Of a stretch of DNA of 64,000 nucleotides, positions 36,087 to 44,936 are shown one piece after another. The stretch comes from Jidongwangia harbinensis. GTDB lineage: Bacteria > Actinomycetota > Actinomycetes > Mycobacteriales > Micromonosporaceae. A program made the translations under genes and the position numbers. The notes beneath the pieces are model-generated. The model had not been told where the DNA came from and did no database searches. It worked only from the letters and a program-made list of their open reading frames with translations. Location: assembly GCF_020216025.1 (NCBI RefSeq), contig NZ_JAIWNC010000042.1:27172-91171 (forward strand), written 5' to 3'. Position 1 is the first letter of the stretch, and the number at the start of each line of letters is the position of its first letter.

Positions 36087-36707
36087 ATGCCTTCGCAACG
36101 GCCGCCGACGGTCTGGATCGATGACAGTCATGCCATCGTCCGACGCGGGATGGCGGCGTGTCTGCAGAGCGCGGACTTCGTCGTCCGCGGCGAGAGCGCC
36201 ACGCTCGCACCGGTTCCGGTGCTCACCGGGCTCGACATCCTCGTGTTCGAGTACGCCGGACCGACGCTCCGGCGCGCGGTGCGGCTGGCCGACGGCGGTC
36301 CCACCCGCCTCGTCGCCACCGTGCGCGACGTCAGTGAACAGGCGGTCCGGGAGATCGTGGACGCCGGGGTCGGCGCCGTCCTGCCACACACGACGCTGAC
36401 GCCGGAGACGCTCGTCGCCAGCCTGCGCGCCGTGGTCGCGGGCACCGTGGCGATGCCCGCCGACATGCTCAACCGTCTCCTGCTGCACGTCACCCAGACG
36501 TCCCACTTCGGCCCCACCGGACTCAACCCGCGGGAGCGCTCGGTGCTGCGGCTGCTCGCGGACGGCCTGGACACCCGCGGGATCGCCGAGGACCTCTGCT
36601 TCTCCGAGCGCACCGTGAAGAACGTGGTGCACGACGTGCTCACCAAGCTCAACTGCCGAACCCGGGCCCAGGCGGTCGCCGTGGCCACCCGCGAAGGGGT
36701 GATCTGA
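36087..36707 (+). CDS. LuxR-type regulator with atypical receiver domain
   Basis: The 206-residue product has a receiver-like domain (about 5-125) and a LuxR HTH (about 140-200: LNPRERSVLRLLADGL, GIAEDLCFSERTVKNVVHDV). The receiver keeps the acidic pair (WIDDSHA), but the phospho-Asp position reads LVFEYAG, with Glu in place of Asp, and the conserved Lys is replaced (LPHTTL). So it is probably not phosphorylated in the usual way and may be constitutively on. It precedes the AAA+ gene by 6 nt and likely controls the contractile injection locus. The AGGGGG ribosome binding site lies 5-9 nt before ATG. Confidence 0.85.
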   Translation: MPSQRPPTVWIDDSHAIVRRGMAACLQSADFVVRGESATLAPVPVLTGLDILVFEYAGPTLRRAVRLADGGPTRLVATVRDVSEQAVREIVDAGVGAVLPHTTLTPETLVASLRAVVAGTVAMPADMLNRLLLHVTQTSHFGPTGLNPRERSVLRLLADGLDTRGIAEDLCFSERTVKNVVHDVLTKLNCRTRAQAVAVATREGVI

Positions 36708-36713
36708 CCGGCC

Positions 36714-38666
36714 ATGGTGGCATCGGCGGAACCCTGGGCCACGCTGGCCGACACGCTGCTCCAGCGGGAGGCCCTGATCTGCCGGCTCGCCGAGGGCCGC
36801 CCGCCGCGCGACTTCGCCGGCCTGTACGTCGCCGACGAGGAGGTGGACCGCGTCCTGGCCGCGCTGCCCGGCCTGGACGGGCCCGGACCGGACCGCGCCG
36901 CCCGGGTCCGCGCCGGGCTGGCCGAGCAGGTGGACGCGGCACGCCAGGCGTTCGCCGCGTCGCTGCGCGGCAGGTCCCGGTTCGCCACCGTGGTCCGCAC
37001 CGCCCATCTGCCGGCGGGCGAGGCCGAGGTGCTGGCGCTGCTGCTGGCGGTCGAGCTGTCGCCGGCCCGGCAGCGGCTGGTCGCGTACGTGCAGGACTCG
37101 GTCCAGCTGCCCCGGGTCACGCTGTCCACGCTGGCCCGGCTCTTCGTCGAGCCGGACCACGTCGGCGACCGCGCGCTCGCCCCCGCCTCCCGGCTGCGCC
37201 GCGCCGGGCTGGTCCGGCTGGGCGGCGACGGTCCCTGGGCCACTCTGGTGGGTGAACCGGCCGCCCGGCTGGTCTGGCATCTGCGCGGTGACGCCTCGCC
37301 CGACCCGCAGCTGCCGCCCGGCACCACGGTGTCCGCGGCCGCCTCGCCGCGCCGGCCCGGCGGCCTGCTGCTGGTGCACGGCGGCGACCGGATGAGCCGG
37401 CTGCGGGCGGTCCGGGCCCACCGGCCCGGCGCCGGACTGCTCACCTGCGCACCGCCGGCGACGCCGGAGGAGTGGGAGGCGGTGGTCCGCGAAGCCACCA
37501 TCGGCAACCTGGTCGTGGTGCTCGACCTGGTTGCGCCGCTGAGCCCGGCGGGACGCGACGCGGTCACCCGGGCCGGGCATCTGGACTGGGTGCTGTCGTC
37601 CACCGGCGAACAGCCGCTGGAGTCGGTGCCGGACCGGCCGTGGCGCGAGGTCCGGGTGGACGACGGCGAGGCCGACGCGGACGACTGGCAGCAGGCGCTG
37701 GGCACCGGGCCGGACCCGGCGTACCGGCTCAGCCGGGAACAGCTGCGGCTGGTCGCCGCGGCCGCCGCCGCGGACTCCGGGCAGATCGCTCCGGCGGTAC
37801 GCCGGCTGGCCGGCGGTCACCTCGACGGCGTGGCGGTGCGGATCCGTCCCCGTCGTGCCTGGGACGACCTGATCCTGCCGGCCGACGAGGCCAGCCAGTT
37901 GCGCGAACTCGCCGCCCGGCACCGCGGCCGCGACACCGTGTACGGCCGGTGGCAGTTCAGCCCGCTCCCGTCGGTCGGTGTGGTGGCGCTGTTCGCCGGC
38001 CCGTCCGGCACCGGCAAGACGCTCGCCGCCGAGGTGGTGGCCGGCCACCTGGGCCTCGATCTGTACAAGGTCGACCTGTCCGCGGTGGTCAGCAAGTACA
38101 TCGGCGAGACCGAGAAGAACCTGGAACGCATCTTCGGCGCGGCGGCGGCCGGCGACCTGGTGCTGTTCTTCGACGAGGCGGACGCGCTGTTCGGCAAGCG
38201 GTCCGAGGTGAGCGACGCGCACGACCGGTACGCCAACATCGAGGTGGCGTACCTGTTGCAGCGGCTCGAGACGTACGACGGCCTGGTGGTGCTCGCCACC
38301 AACCTGCAGCGCAACATCGACCCGGCGTTCCTGCGCCGCATCTCGGTGGCGATCGACTTCGTGGCGCCCGAGGAACCGGAACGCCGCGCGATCTGGGCCC
38401 GCGCGTTCCCGCCCACCGCGCCGACCGCCGACCTGGACCTGGACTTCCTGGCCCGGCAGTTCAAAATCACCGGCGGCATCATCAGCAACGCGGCGCTCGG
38501 CGCGGCGTTCCTGGCCGCCGCCGAGGACAGCCCGATCACCATGCGGCACGCCGTGCTCAGCGTGAAACGGGAGTTCCAGAAGCTCGGGCGCCTGCGCACC
38601 GAGAAGGAATTCGAGCGCTACTTCGATCTGGTGAACAGGGGAGTCGATGCTGCACCTGCTCGATGA
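36714..38666 (+). CDS. AAA+ ATPase of contractile injection system (Pvc15/Afp15-like)
   Basis: The 650-residue product has an N-terminal helical/winged region (about 1-390) and one AAA+ module (about 400-620). Walker A is GPSGTGKT (about 430-437), Walker B is LFFDEAD (about 485), with an arginine finger region (FLRRIS) and a sensor. Members of this family (Afp15, Pvc15, Cis15) are needed to assemble the sheath-tube complex. It is transcribed with the LuxR gene and overlaps the DUF4255 gene by 20 nt. Confidence 0.9.
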   Translation: MVASAEPWATLADTLLQREALICRLAEGRPPRDFAGLYVADEEVDRVLAALPGLDGPGPDRAARVRAGLAEQVDAARQAFAASLRGRSRFATVVRTAHLPAGEAEVLALLLAVELSPARQRLVAYVQDSVQLPRVTLSTLARLFVEPDHVGDRALAPASRLRRAGLVRLGGDGPWATLVGEPAARLVWHLRGDASPDPQLPPGTTVSAAASPRRPGGLLLVHGGDRMSRLRAVRAHRPGAGLLTCAPPATPEEWEAVVREATIGNLVVVLDLVAPLSPAGRDAVTRAGHLDWVLSSTGEQPLESVPDRPWREVRVDDGEADADDWQQALGTGPDPAYRLSREQLRLVAAAAAADSGQIAPAVRRLAGGHLDGVAVRIRPRRAWDDLILPADEASQLRELAARHRGRDTVYGRWQFSPLPSVGVVALFAGPSGTGKTLAAEVVAGHLGLDLYKVDLSAVVSKYIGETEKNLERIFGAAAAGDLVLFFDEADALFGKRSEVSDAHDRYANIEVAYLLQRLETYDGLVVLATNLQRNIDPAFLRRISVAIDFVAPEEPERRAIWARAFPPTAPTADLDLDFLARQFKITGGIISNAALGAAFLAAAEDSPITMRHAVLSVKREFQKLGRLRTEKEFERYFDLVNRGVDAAPAR

Positions 38667-39216
38667 GACGCTCGAGGCGTTTCTGCGGTCCGTGGTGCCG
38701 CTGCCGGCCCGCGACGTCGACGTCGCGTTCGACGCCCCGGACGGCGAGTGGTCCGCCGCGCTCTCCTCCCGGCCGACGGTGGACCTCTACCTGTGGGACA
38801 TCCGGCCGAACCTCACCGAGCGCGACTTCGGCGAGATGATCGTCGAGGAGGCGGACGGCCGGCGGTTCCGGCGCGACCCGCTGCCGCGGATCGACTGCCG
38901 CTATCTGGTGACGGCCTGGACCAGTGAGGTACGCGACGAGCACTCGCTGCTCGGCGACGTGCTGTCCGCGCTGCTGCTGCATCCGGTGATCCCGGCCGAG
39001 CATCTGCAGGGCGTGTTCGCCGAGGTGCGGCCGCTGCCGGGCCTGCGGTTGCGGTCCGGCGACGGCAGCGAGAACTCGGACTTCTGGTCGGCGCTGGGCG
39101 GGCAGCTCAAGCCCGGCCTGGACCTGGTGGTGACGGTGACGCTGGACGCGGCGCTGCGGGCGTCGGCCGGCCCGCCGACCGAGCGGATCACGGTACGCAC
39201 CACCGGCGTCAGTTAG
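38647..39216 (+). CDS. DUF4255 / Pvc16 N-terminal family protein (tail cap)
   Basis: The 189-residue product matches DUF4255: MLHLLDETLEAFLR, a VDLYLWDIRPN strand, PRIDCRYLVTAWT, EHSLLGDVLSALL. The family is the tube-cap or terminator protein of eCIS particles. GGGGAGT lies just before ATG. The last 4 nt overlap the convergent HTH gene. Confidence 0.88.
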   Translation: MLHLLDETLEAFLRSVVPLPARDVDVAFDAPDGEWSAALSSRPTVDLYLWDIRPNLTERDFGEMIVEEADGRRFRRDPLPRIDCRYLVTAWTSEVRDEHSLLGDVLSALLLHPVIPAEHLQGVFAEVRPLPGLRLRSGDGSENSDFWSALGGQLKPGLDLVVTVTLDAALRASAGPPTERITVRTTGVS

Positions 39217-39851
39217 CCTCCGCCGCCGCGGCTGAGGCCCAGCGTGGCGATCAGGTCCTCGTGCAGCTCGAACCAGACCACGTGGCAGGAGTCCGCGCCG
39301 GACCGGTCGACCCAGGACGGCTCACCCGCGGTGGCGCGGGCCAGGGCGGCGGCGAACCTGGTGTCGTACCCCCGGAATCTCTCCAGGGTCGCGGTCAGCT
39401 CCGCGACCAGCGGGGCGACCTCGGCGGCCAGCGTGCCCAGCTCGCGCAGCACGCGGCCGTCCCAGGCCGGGTCCCGGTGGTCGTTGGTGGCCAGGGGCGC
39501 GCCGGGCGCCGGGCGGATCTGCCAGTCGGTGCAGGCGCGCTGGAGGCGCCCGTTGAGCGGCAGGAAGGCCGCGTGCACCCGGCGGACCGTCGCGTCGCCG
39601 CCGGGCACCTCCCGCAGCTCGGCCGCGAGCCGGCGCTCGTTCTCGGCCCGGCCGCGCCCGGTGAGCGACCAGCCGCCGGAGCCGGCGAACTCGGACCAGG
39701 TCACCCACCCGTACGCCTGGTGATCGAGCAGCAGTTCGTCGGTGGCCGCCGGGTCGAGTCCGAACCGCCGGGCCACGGCGCGGTTGCCGGCCATCCCGCC
39801 GAGCCGGACCGCGTGCAGGACCAGCAGGTCCGGCGGCGAGGTGCGGCTCAC
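39213..39851 (-). CDS. Putative winged-helix regulator
   Basis: The 212-residue product begins with about 110 residues of winged-helix type (LLVLHAVRLGGMAGN, AVARRFGLDPAATDELL, YGWVTWSEFAGSGGWSLT, GRGRAENERRLA), where the Arg-rich GRGRAENERRL fits a MarR/PadR wing. A helical dimer/effector region with Cys and a terminal GGGG follows. The GTG overlaps the stop of the upstream gene as GTGA. Together the two genes look like a regulatory pair next to the divergent PEP-synthase-like gene. Confidence 0.65.
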   Translation of the reverse strand: MSRTSPPDLLVLHAVRLGGMAGNRAVARRFGLDPAATDELLLDHQAYGWVTWSEFAGSGGWSLTGRGRAENERRLAAELREVPGGDATVRRVHAAFLPLNGRLQRACTDWQIRPAPGAPLATNDHRDPAWDGRVLRELGTLAAEVAPLVAELTATLERFRGYDTRFAAALARATAGEPSWVDRSGADSCHVVWFELHEDLIATLGLSRGGGG

Positions 39852-40267
39852 GGCGCGCTCCGCCGCTCCTGGCGGGACAGCAACCGGTCCAGGCGCTGCT
39901 GGGCCGCCTGGGGGGAGTGCAGCCCGAGCGCCTGCGCGGTCTGCGCCCAGGTCAGGTCGAGCCCTCGAGCGGTGAACAGCAGACCGGCTTCGAGCTGGTC
40001 CAGCTCCGCACGGGCCGCCGGGAGCAGTTCCAGCGCGGCCACCGCGGCCGCGCGCCGGTCGGCGTCGTCGCCGTGGTCGGGCCGGCCCGACCACCAGAGG
40101 AAGAACTGGATCAGGTCCACGGCCGAGGGCGGCACCGGCGGCGGGCGCCACGGTCGCGGATCGAGCCGGCCGGCGCCCAGCCCGGTCAGGAGTTCCCGCG
40201 CGGCCCGCTCGCGCTGAGCGGCGGCCTGGTCGAGTCGGTGGTTGTCCGGCACGTACCGACCGTGCAT
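39848..40267 (-). CDS. Small HTH protein (sigma/ECF region-4-like)
   Basis: The 139-residue product is read from ATG 40267 (40270 possible). A C-terminal LTWAQTAQALGLHSPQAAQQRLDRL segment is a helix-turn-helix of the sigma region-4 type. The N-terminus (LIQFFLWW) is helical. A dyad in the promoter between it and the divergent enzyme may be its target. No family name is possible. Confidence 0.6.
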   Translation of the reverse strand: MHGRYVPDNHRLDQAAAQRERAARELLTGLGAGRLDPRPWRPPPVPPSAVDLIQFFLWWSGRPDHGDDADRRAAAVAALELLPAARAELDQLEAGLLFTARGLDLTWAQTAQALGLHSPQAAQQRLDRLLSRQERRSAP

Positions 40268-40277
40268 CATCAACGAA

Positions 40278-40290
40278 GTGTTGTCAACAT
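40278..40290. promoter_or_regulatory. 13 bp dyad between divergent HTH and PEP-synthase-like genes
   Basis: GTGTTGTCAACAT is nearly palindromic (one central base and one end mismatch) and sits 10 nt from the HTH start and 19 nt from the enzyme start. It is a plausible operator controlling both genes. No -10/-35 pair is convincing. Confidence 0.45.
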
Positions 40291-40309
40291 TCTGTTGAAG
40301 GTGGTGCGG

Positions 40310-41518
40310 GTGATCCTGGATCTGCGCGAGGCGACGGCGGGGACCGGGGGTGCCAAGGGCGGTTCCCTGGGGCGCCTGGTCCGTGCCGGTGCGCGGGTGC
40401 CGGCCGGATTCGTAGTCCCGCTCGACGCGTACCGGGCGGCGGTCGCCGGGCTGGACCTCTCCGCCGCGGACGCCCGCCGGCGGGTCGAGACCCGGCCGCT
40501 GCCGGCCGGTCTGCACGGCGAGGTGGCGCGGTGGCTGGCCGCGCGGGGCGACCCGCCGGTCGCGGTGCGATCCTCGGGGAGTACGGAGGACACTGCCGCC
40601 GCATCCGGGGCCGGGCAGCACGACAGCTTCCTCGGCGTCGTCGGGGCTGGACCGGTCACGGCGAAGGTGCGCTCGTGCTGGGGCTCGCTGTGGTCGCCGG
40701 GCGCGGTCGCGTACCGCCGGGCCCGGCGGCTGCCCGCGGACCCGGCCATGGCGGTGGTCGTCCAGCGCCACGTCGACGCGGACGTGGCCGGGGTGCTGTT
40801 CACCGGGGACGCCGCGCGCGTCGAAGCCTCCTGGGGTCTGGGCGAGAGCGTGGTGTCCGGCCGGGTCACGCCGGACTCGTGGACCGTGTCGCCGACCGGA
40901 GTCACCCGGCACACCACCGGGGACAAGCACACCCGGATCGACCGCGCACCGGCGGGCACGGTCACCCGGGCGGTGCCGACCGCGGACCGGCGGCGGCCCT
41001 GCCTGGACGACGCCGAGGTGAGCCGGCTGGTCGCGGCGGGCCGCGAGGTGGCCCGGCTGTTCGGCGCGCCCGTGGACGTCGAGTGGGCGCTGGCGGACGG
41101 CGAGATCTGGTTGCTGCAGGCCCGCCCGATAACGGCGGCGCCACCGCCCGCACCGGCCGGTGGTGGGGCGGCGGCTCGCGCTGGTGGTGCTGCGGTGCTT
41201 GCCGGCGTACCCGGAAGTGCCGGCATCGCGACCGGCCCGGCCCGGCTGATCGCCGGGCCGGGTGACTTCGGCCGGGTCACCGCCGGCGACGTCCTGGTGT
41301 GCCGCTTCACCGATCCGGCCTGGACGCCGCTGTTCGCCGTCGCGTCGGCCGTCGTCACCGAGATCGGCGGGGTGCTGTCACACGCCGCGATCGTGGCCCG
41401 GGAACATCGCATCCCCGCCGTGCTCGGCGCGGTGGGCGCCATGGCGACCCTCCGGGACGGGCAGACCGTCGTGGTCGACGGCGACGCCGGCACGGTTCAC
41501 CCGGAGCGAGACCGCTGA
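40310..41518 (+). CDS. Short PEP/pyruvate-binding enzyme (PEP synthase / rifampin phosphotransferase-like)
   Basis: The 402-residue product has an ATP-grasp domain (about 1-270: SLGRLVRAGARVPAGFVV, RSSGSTEDTAAAS, SWGLGESVVSG, WLLQARPI) and a mobile phospho-His domain (about 290-400, GGVLSHAAIVARE, His about 358). Rifampin phosphotransferases have an additional large central substrate-binding domain; here it is absent, the whole chain being under half the usual length. The swivelling His and ATP-grasp residues look intact, so a small phosphotransferase is conceivable, but the substrate is unknown. GTG 40310 has GAAGG 8 nt upstream. Confidence 0.75.
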   Translation: MILDLREATAGTGGAKGGSLGRLVRAGARVPAGFVVPLDAYRAAVAGLDLSAADARRRVETRPLPAGLHGEVARWLAARGDPPVAVRSSGSTEDTAAASGAGQHDSFLGVVGAGPVTAKVRSCWGSLWSPGAVAYRRARRLPADPAMAVVVQRHVDADVAGVLFTGDAARVEASWGLGESVVSGRVTPDSWTVSPTGVTRHTTGDKHTRIDRAPAGTVTRAVPTADRRRPCLDDAEVSRLVAAGREVARLFGAPVDVEWALADGEIWLLQARPITAAPPPAPAGGGAAARAGGAAVLAGVPGSAGIATGPARLIAGPGDFGRVTAGDVLVCRFTDPAWTPLFAVASAVVTEIGGVLSHAAIVAREHRIPAVLGAVGAMATLRDGQTVVVDGDAGTVHPERDR

Positions 41519-41528
41519 GGGCGGCGGA

Positions 41529-41948
41529 TCAGCCGAGCGGAGTCGCCGGGATCATGAAGACCGCCCCGTGCGAGATCATCGCGCAGCTCACCGCGCCCTG
41601 GGTGGCCGCGTAGTCCAGCGCGGTGCCGCGCCAGATGCCGCGGACGGCGATCGTGACCGGCTCCCAGACCGGCAGGCAGCCCATGGTCCGGTTCGGCGGT
41701 ACCGCCGCGATGTCGCCGCCCGCGGCCGCGATCTCGTCGCACGCCTGGGCCGCCTTGGGGTGGGTACCGCCGGCCGGGTCGCAGGTCAGCACGGCGTACC
41801 GCGGTGTGCTCGGCATGCCGCCGGGCAGCGGGGTGATGGTGATCGCCAGGACGGTCTGCTCCGGGCCGGCCGTGGCCGGTGCGGCGGCGACCAGACCTCC
41901 GGCGACGACGGCCAGGACGGTGGCGGCGAGCAGGCGGATCATGCGCAT
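41529..41948 (-). CDS. SSI-family subtilisin inhibitor
   Basis: The 139-residue product has a Sec signal peptide (about 1-28, ending ATA) and the SSI fold signatures: LTCDPAGGTHPKAAQACDEI with four Cys, a C-x-x-V-x-E-P-V reactive-site strand (GCLPVWEPV) and SCAMI near the end. In SSI the P1 residue follows Cys-Pro (CPM). Here the aligned order is CLPV, putting Pro at P1, which is not typical for a subtilisin inhibitor. It may bind a different protease or be non-inhibitory. The ribosome binding site GGAGG is 7 nt upstream of ATG. Confidence 0.88.
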   Translation of the reverse strand: MRMIRLLAATVLAVVAGGLVAAAPATAGPEQTVLAITITPLPGGMPSTPRYAVLTCDPAGGTHPKAAQACDEIAAAGGDIAAVPPNRTMGCLPVWEPVTIAVRGIWRGTALDYAATQGAVSCAMISHGAVFMIPATPLG

Positions 41949-42031
41949 GTGGGGTCCTCCGTGAGCGATGGTGCAACACATTGACAAACATCATTGCATT
42001 GCGTGCCCAGCGGCGGGATCGGCCGCGCGGT

Positions 42032-44188
42032 CTACGGCCGGGCGCCGATCACCCGGTCGAGTGCGGTGCGCAGCCGCGGGGTGAGCGTGCGGGCGTAGGT
42101 CGCGGTCAGGTGGTTGCTGTCCCGGTAGACCAGCGCCCCGCCGATCACCGAAGCGCACCGGTCGGCCGGGCAGATCGCGTCGGTCAGGTCGATCATCGCC
42201 ACCTTCGGCAGCCCGCGCACCGCCTCCGCCTGCGCGGACGCGGCGCTCGCGCCGACCGCGACCTCCCGGGGGGTGGTGCACCGGGTCAGCTTCCTCGGGT
42301 TCGCCGAGACGCACTCCGCGACCCGGACGTCGAGATGCGGCGTGTCGCGCAGCACCACCGTACGGATTCCGGCGTCGGTCATCGCGGTCCAGGTCCGGCG
42401 CATGGACTGGACCGTGACGTCGTGCGCCGGGGGTCCGCTGATCGGCCTGCCGTCGCGGATCGGCAGGTAGAACGCGCCGGTGGTGAGCAGCACGTCGGGC
42501 CGGTTCGCCCCGGTCAGTTCCGCCCGCACGTTGCGGTTCCAGGTGGTGCACGCCGGCGCCGGCCGCAACAGCACGGAGATCTCCAGGTCCAGGAAGGGGC
42601 AGGCCTGTTTCAGGTACGTCACCAGCCGCCACTTCCGCTCGGCGGCCACCGCCTGCAGCGCCGGGAACCAGTTGCCGACGTGCGAGTCCCCGACGGCGGC
42701 CACCGTGAAGTCCGCGTTCCGGTCCCCGTACACGCAGGTCAGAACGGCGGTCTTGGTGGTGTCGGAGAAGCACCCGTCCCGGTGTACGTCGGGCAGGTCG
42801 TCCTTCGCGGCGAGTGCGTCCGGCACGAAGCCGGGCACCTTGTCGACCGGCACGCCGGCCCGGCTGGTCCGGGGGTTGCCGCCGAGGGCCGCGGCACCCG
42901 GCGGGCCGGACGGTGTCGCCGGTCCCGCGGCTCCGGGAACGGTGGCCGCCCACGAGATGCCGGCGTCCGGCGCCGGGCGCGGCGGCCAGACGGTGAACTG
43001 GAACATCTGCCCGGCCAGCACCGGCACGGCCGTGAAGATCAGTCCCAGCCGCAGCGCCTGGACCGGGTGCAGCGCCAGCCGCTTCGATCGCCGGATCGGG
43101 TTCTCCAGGTAGTGGTACGTGGCGGCGGCCGGCAGCACGGAGAACAGGACCACGGCCAGCCCGGCGGTCACGCTCAGCTCGCCGAACCGAGCCTCGGCGG
43201 TGACCAGCAGCGGCCAGTGCCACAGGTAGAGGGAGTAGGACAGGGCACCGATCGCGCGCATCGGGCGCCGGTCGAGGAGCCGTCCGGGGCCGGCCGGGGC
43301 CGTACCGGCGGCGATCACGGCGGCGGCGCCGAGCGTCGGCACCAGGGCCAGGTAGCCGGGGAACGCCGTCGCCGGTGTGATCCAGAGTGCGGCGGCGACG
43401 ATCGCGCCGAGTCCGGCCCAGCCCAGGCCGGCGGCGACCCGGTGGGGTAGCCGCGCCAGCCGGTGCCCGAGCAGGGCCAGGGCGCCGCCCAGCGCCAGCT
43501 CCCAGATCCGGGTGGTGCTGACGAAGTACGCGCGGGCCGGGTCGGACGCGGTGAGGTGGACCGACCAGGCGAACGACGGGACGGCGATCAGCGCGAGGGC
43601 GAGCAGCAGCCCGCGCGGCCGGCCGGTCCACGGACGGCCGGCATCGCGGCCCCGGCGCCGGCGGGCGGTCCAGCCGACCGCGAGCAGCAGCAGCGGCCAG
43701 GCCAGATAGAACTGTTCCTCGACCGCGAGCGACCAGTAGTGCTGCAGGATGCTCGGCGCGTCCCCGATGGCGAGATAGTCGACCGCCTGCTCGGCCAGCC
43801 GCCAGTTCATCGCGTACAGGCCGCTGGCGACGACGTCCCAGCCGGTCTCCGCCCAGCGTGTCCTCGGCAGGAAGAACAGGGTGAGCAGCATGCTGACGAC
43901 CAGGACCAGCCCGGCGGCCGGCAGCAGGCGCTTGGCCCGCCGGGCGTAGAACCCGGTCAGCGAGATCCGGCCGGTGCGGTCCCACTCCGCGACCAGGAGC
44001 CCGGTGATGAGGAACCCGGAGATGACGAAGAAGACGTCCACCCCGACGAAGCCGCCGGGAAGGAAGTCCAGGCCCGCGTGCGACAACAACACGAGTACGA
44101 CGGCCACCGCGCGTAGCCCTTGGATGTCGCCGCGATAGGGGATGCGGCGGTCGGCCTCCGTGTCCCGGCCGGTGTCCCGGTGAGTCAT
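42032..44188 (-). CDS. OafA/YrhL-type acyltransferase with SGNH domain
   Basis: The 718-residue product has a ten-helix acyltransferase-3 domain (about 20-385: RGDIQGLRAVAVVLV, HAGLDFLPGGFVGVDVFFVISGF) and an extracytoplasmic SGNH domain (about 450-715: VGDSHVGNWFP nucleophile Ser, DSNHLTATYARTL with the Asp-His pair). Such enzymes O-acetylate cell-wall or secreted glycans. I chose ATG 44188; GTG 44194 is equally possible. It is divergent from the lipoprotein gene. Confidence 0.9.
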   Translation of the reverse strand: MTHRDTGRDTEADRRIPYRGDIQGLRAVAVVLVLLSHAGLDFLPGGFVGVDVFFVISGFLITGLLVAEWDRTGRISLTGFYARRAKRLLPAAGLVLVVSMLLTLFFLPRTRWAETGWDVVASGLYAMNWRLAEQAVDYLAIGDAPSILQHYWSLAVEEQFYLAWPLLLLAVGWTARRRRGRDAGRPWTGRPRGLLLALALIAVPSFAWSVHLTASDPARAYFVSTTRIWELALGGALALLGHRLARLPHRVAAGLGWAGLGAIVAAALWITPATAFPGYLALVPTLGAAAVIAAGTAPAGPGRLLDRRPMRAIGALSYSLYLWHWPLLVTAEARFGELSVTAGLAVVLFSVLPAAATYHYLENPIRRSKRLALHPVQALRLGLIFTAVPVLAGQMFQFTVWPPRPAPDAGISWAATVPGAAGPATPSGPPGAAALGGNPRTSRAGVPVDKVPGFVPDALAAKDDLPDVHRDGCFSDTTKTAVLTCVYGDRNADFTVAAVGDSHVGNWFPALQAVAAERKWRLVTYLKQACPFLDLEISVLLRPAPACTTWNRNVRAELTGANRPDVLLTTGAFYLPIRDGRPISGPPAHDVTVQSMRRTWTAMTDAGIRTVVLRDTPHLDVRVAECVSANPRKLTRCTTPREVAVGASAASAQAEAVRGLPKVAMIDLTDAICPADRCASVIGGALVYRDSNHLTATYARTLTPRLRTALDRVIGARP

Positions 44189-44361
44189 GTTCACAGCGGC
44201 ACACTAATCGCTAAACCGGCCAATGCTACATATCGGACTAGTTGCCTCGCGTGTCGGGCCACCCGCCGGACCGGCCCCACCCTGGAGGAGCCGCACCCGA
44301 ACCCTTACCGTGAGCGGCGGAGCGGCCCGACCCGGTGGCCGCCCGACGAAGAGCGGGGATC

Positions 44362-44895
44362 ATGGTCTCGACAGGAGTCCGCCGGCGTCCGACCCTGGCC
44401 CGGGCCGGTGCCGTACTGGCGGCAGCATGCCTGGCCGCCGCGGGGTGCACCGCCGACAGCAGCGAGCCGGCCGAGGAGATCGACTGGAGCACGCGGGTCC
44501 AGGCGTGCCCCAACCCCGGCCAGCCGGTCATCGTCCAGCACGTGGCCACCGGCGACGTGGACGGCGACAGGGAGCCGGACACCGTGGTGGCCCGCACCTG
44601 CGAGCCGTCGACGTCGTACTGGCCGTCCACGGTCGAGGTGTTCGGCTCCGCCGAGGACAAGCGCCGGCGGCTCGGCGTGCTGCTGGAGGACGTCGGCGCC
44701 ACCGACCGGCCGTGGGTGACGAAGGTGGCGGTCGACAACGGCACCGTGGTGGTCGAGGCGTACGGCGTCGACGAGACCAGCGAGGGCAACTGCGCGGACC
44801 TGAACTTCACGTACCGCTTCCGCTACGCCGCCGGTGCGTTCACCCGCGAGGCCCGCGACGTCGGCAACGCCAACAAGTGCCAGCCGGTCGGCTGA
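44362..44895 (+). CDS. Lipoprotein, unknown function
   Basis: The 177-residue product has an Arg-rich n-region, a hydrophobic core and a lipobox LAAAGC at about 26-31. The mature part has four more Cys and several short beta strands. No family was recognised. It is convergent with the eCIS-core gene. ATG 44362 lies just after GCGGGG; a GTG at 44335 is also in frame but has a weaker context. Confidence 0.8.
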   Translation: MVSTGVRRRPTLARAGAVLAAACLAAAGCTADSSEPAEEIDWSTRVQACPNPGQPVIVQHVATGDVDGDREPDTVVARTCEPSTSYWPSTVEVFGSAEDKRRRLGVLLEDVGATDRPWVTKVAVDNGTVVVEAYGVDETSEGNCADLNFTYRFRYAAGAFTREARDVGNANKCQPVG

Positions 44896-44914
44896 GCGGA
44901 CGGCACCCGCCCGC

Positions 44915-44936
44915 ACCCCCTCCTTGCGGAGGTGGT
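44915..44936. terminator. Hairpin between convergent lipoprotein and eCIS-core genes
   Basis: ACCCCCTCC and GGAGGTGGT form a 9 bp stem with one mismatch around a TTGC loop. It is placed right after the lipoprotein stop and abuts the stop codon of the minus-strand eCIS-core gene. No T-run follows on either side, so termination is plausible but not proven. Confidence 0.5.
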
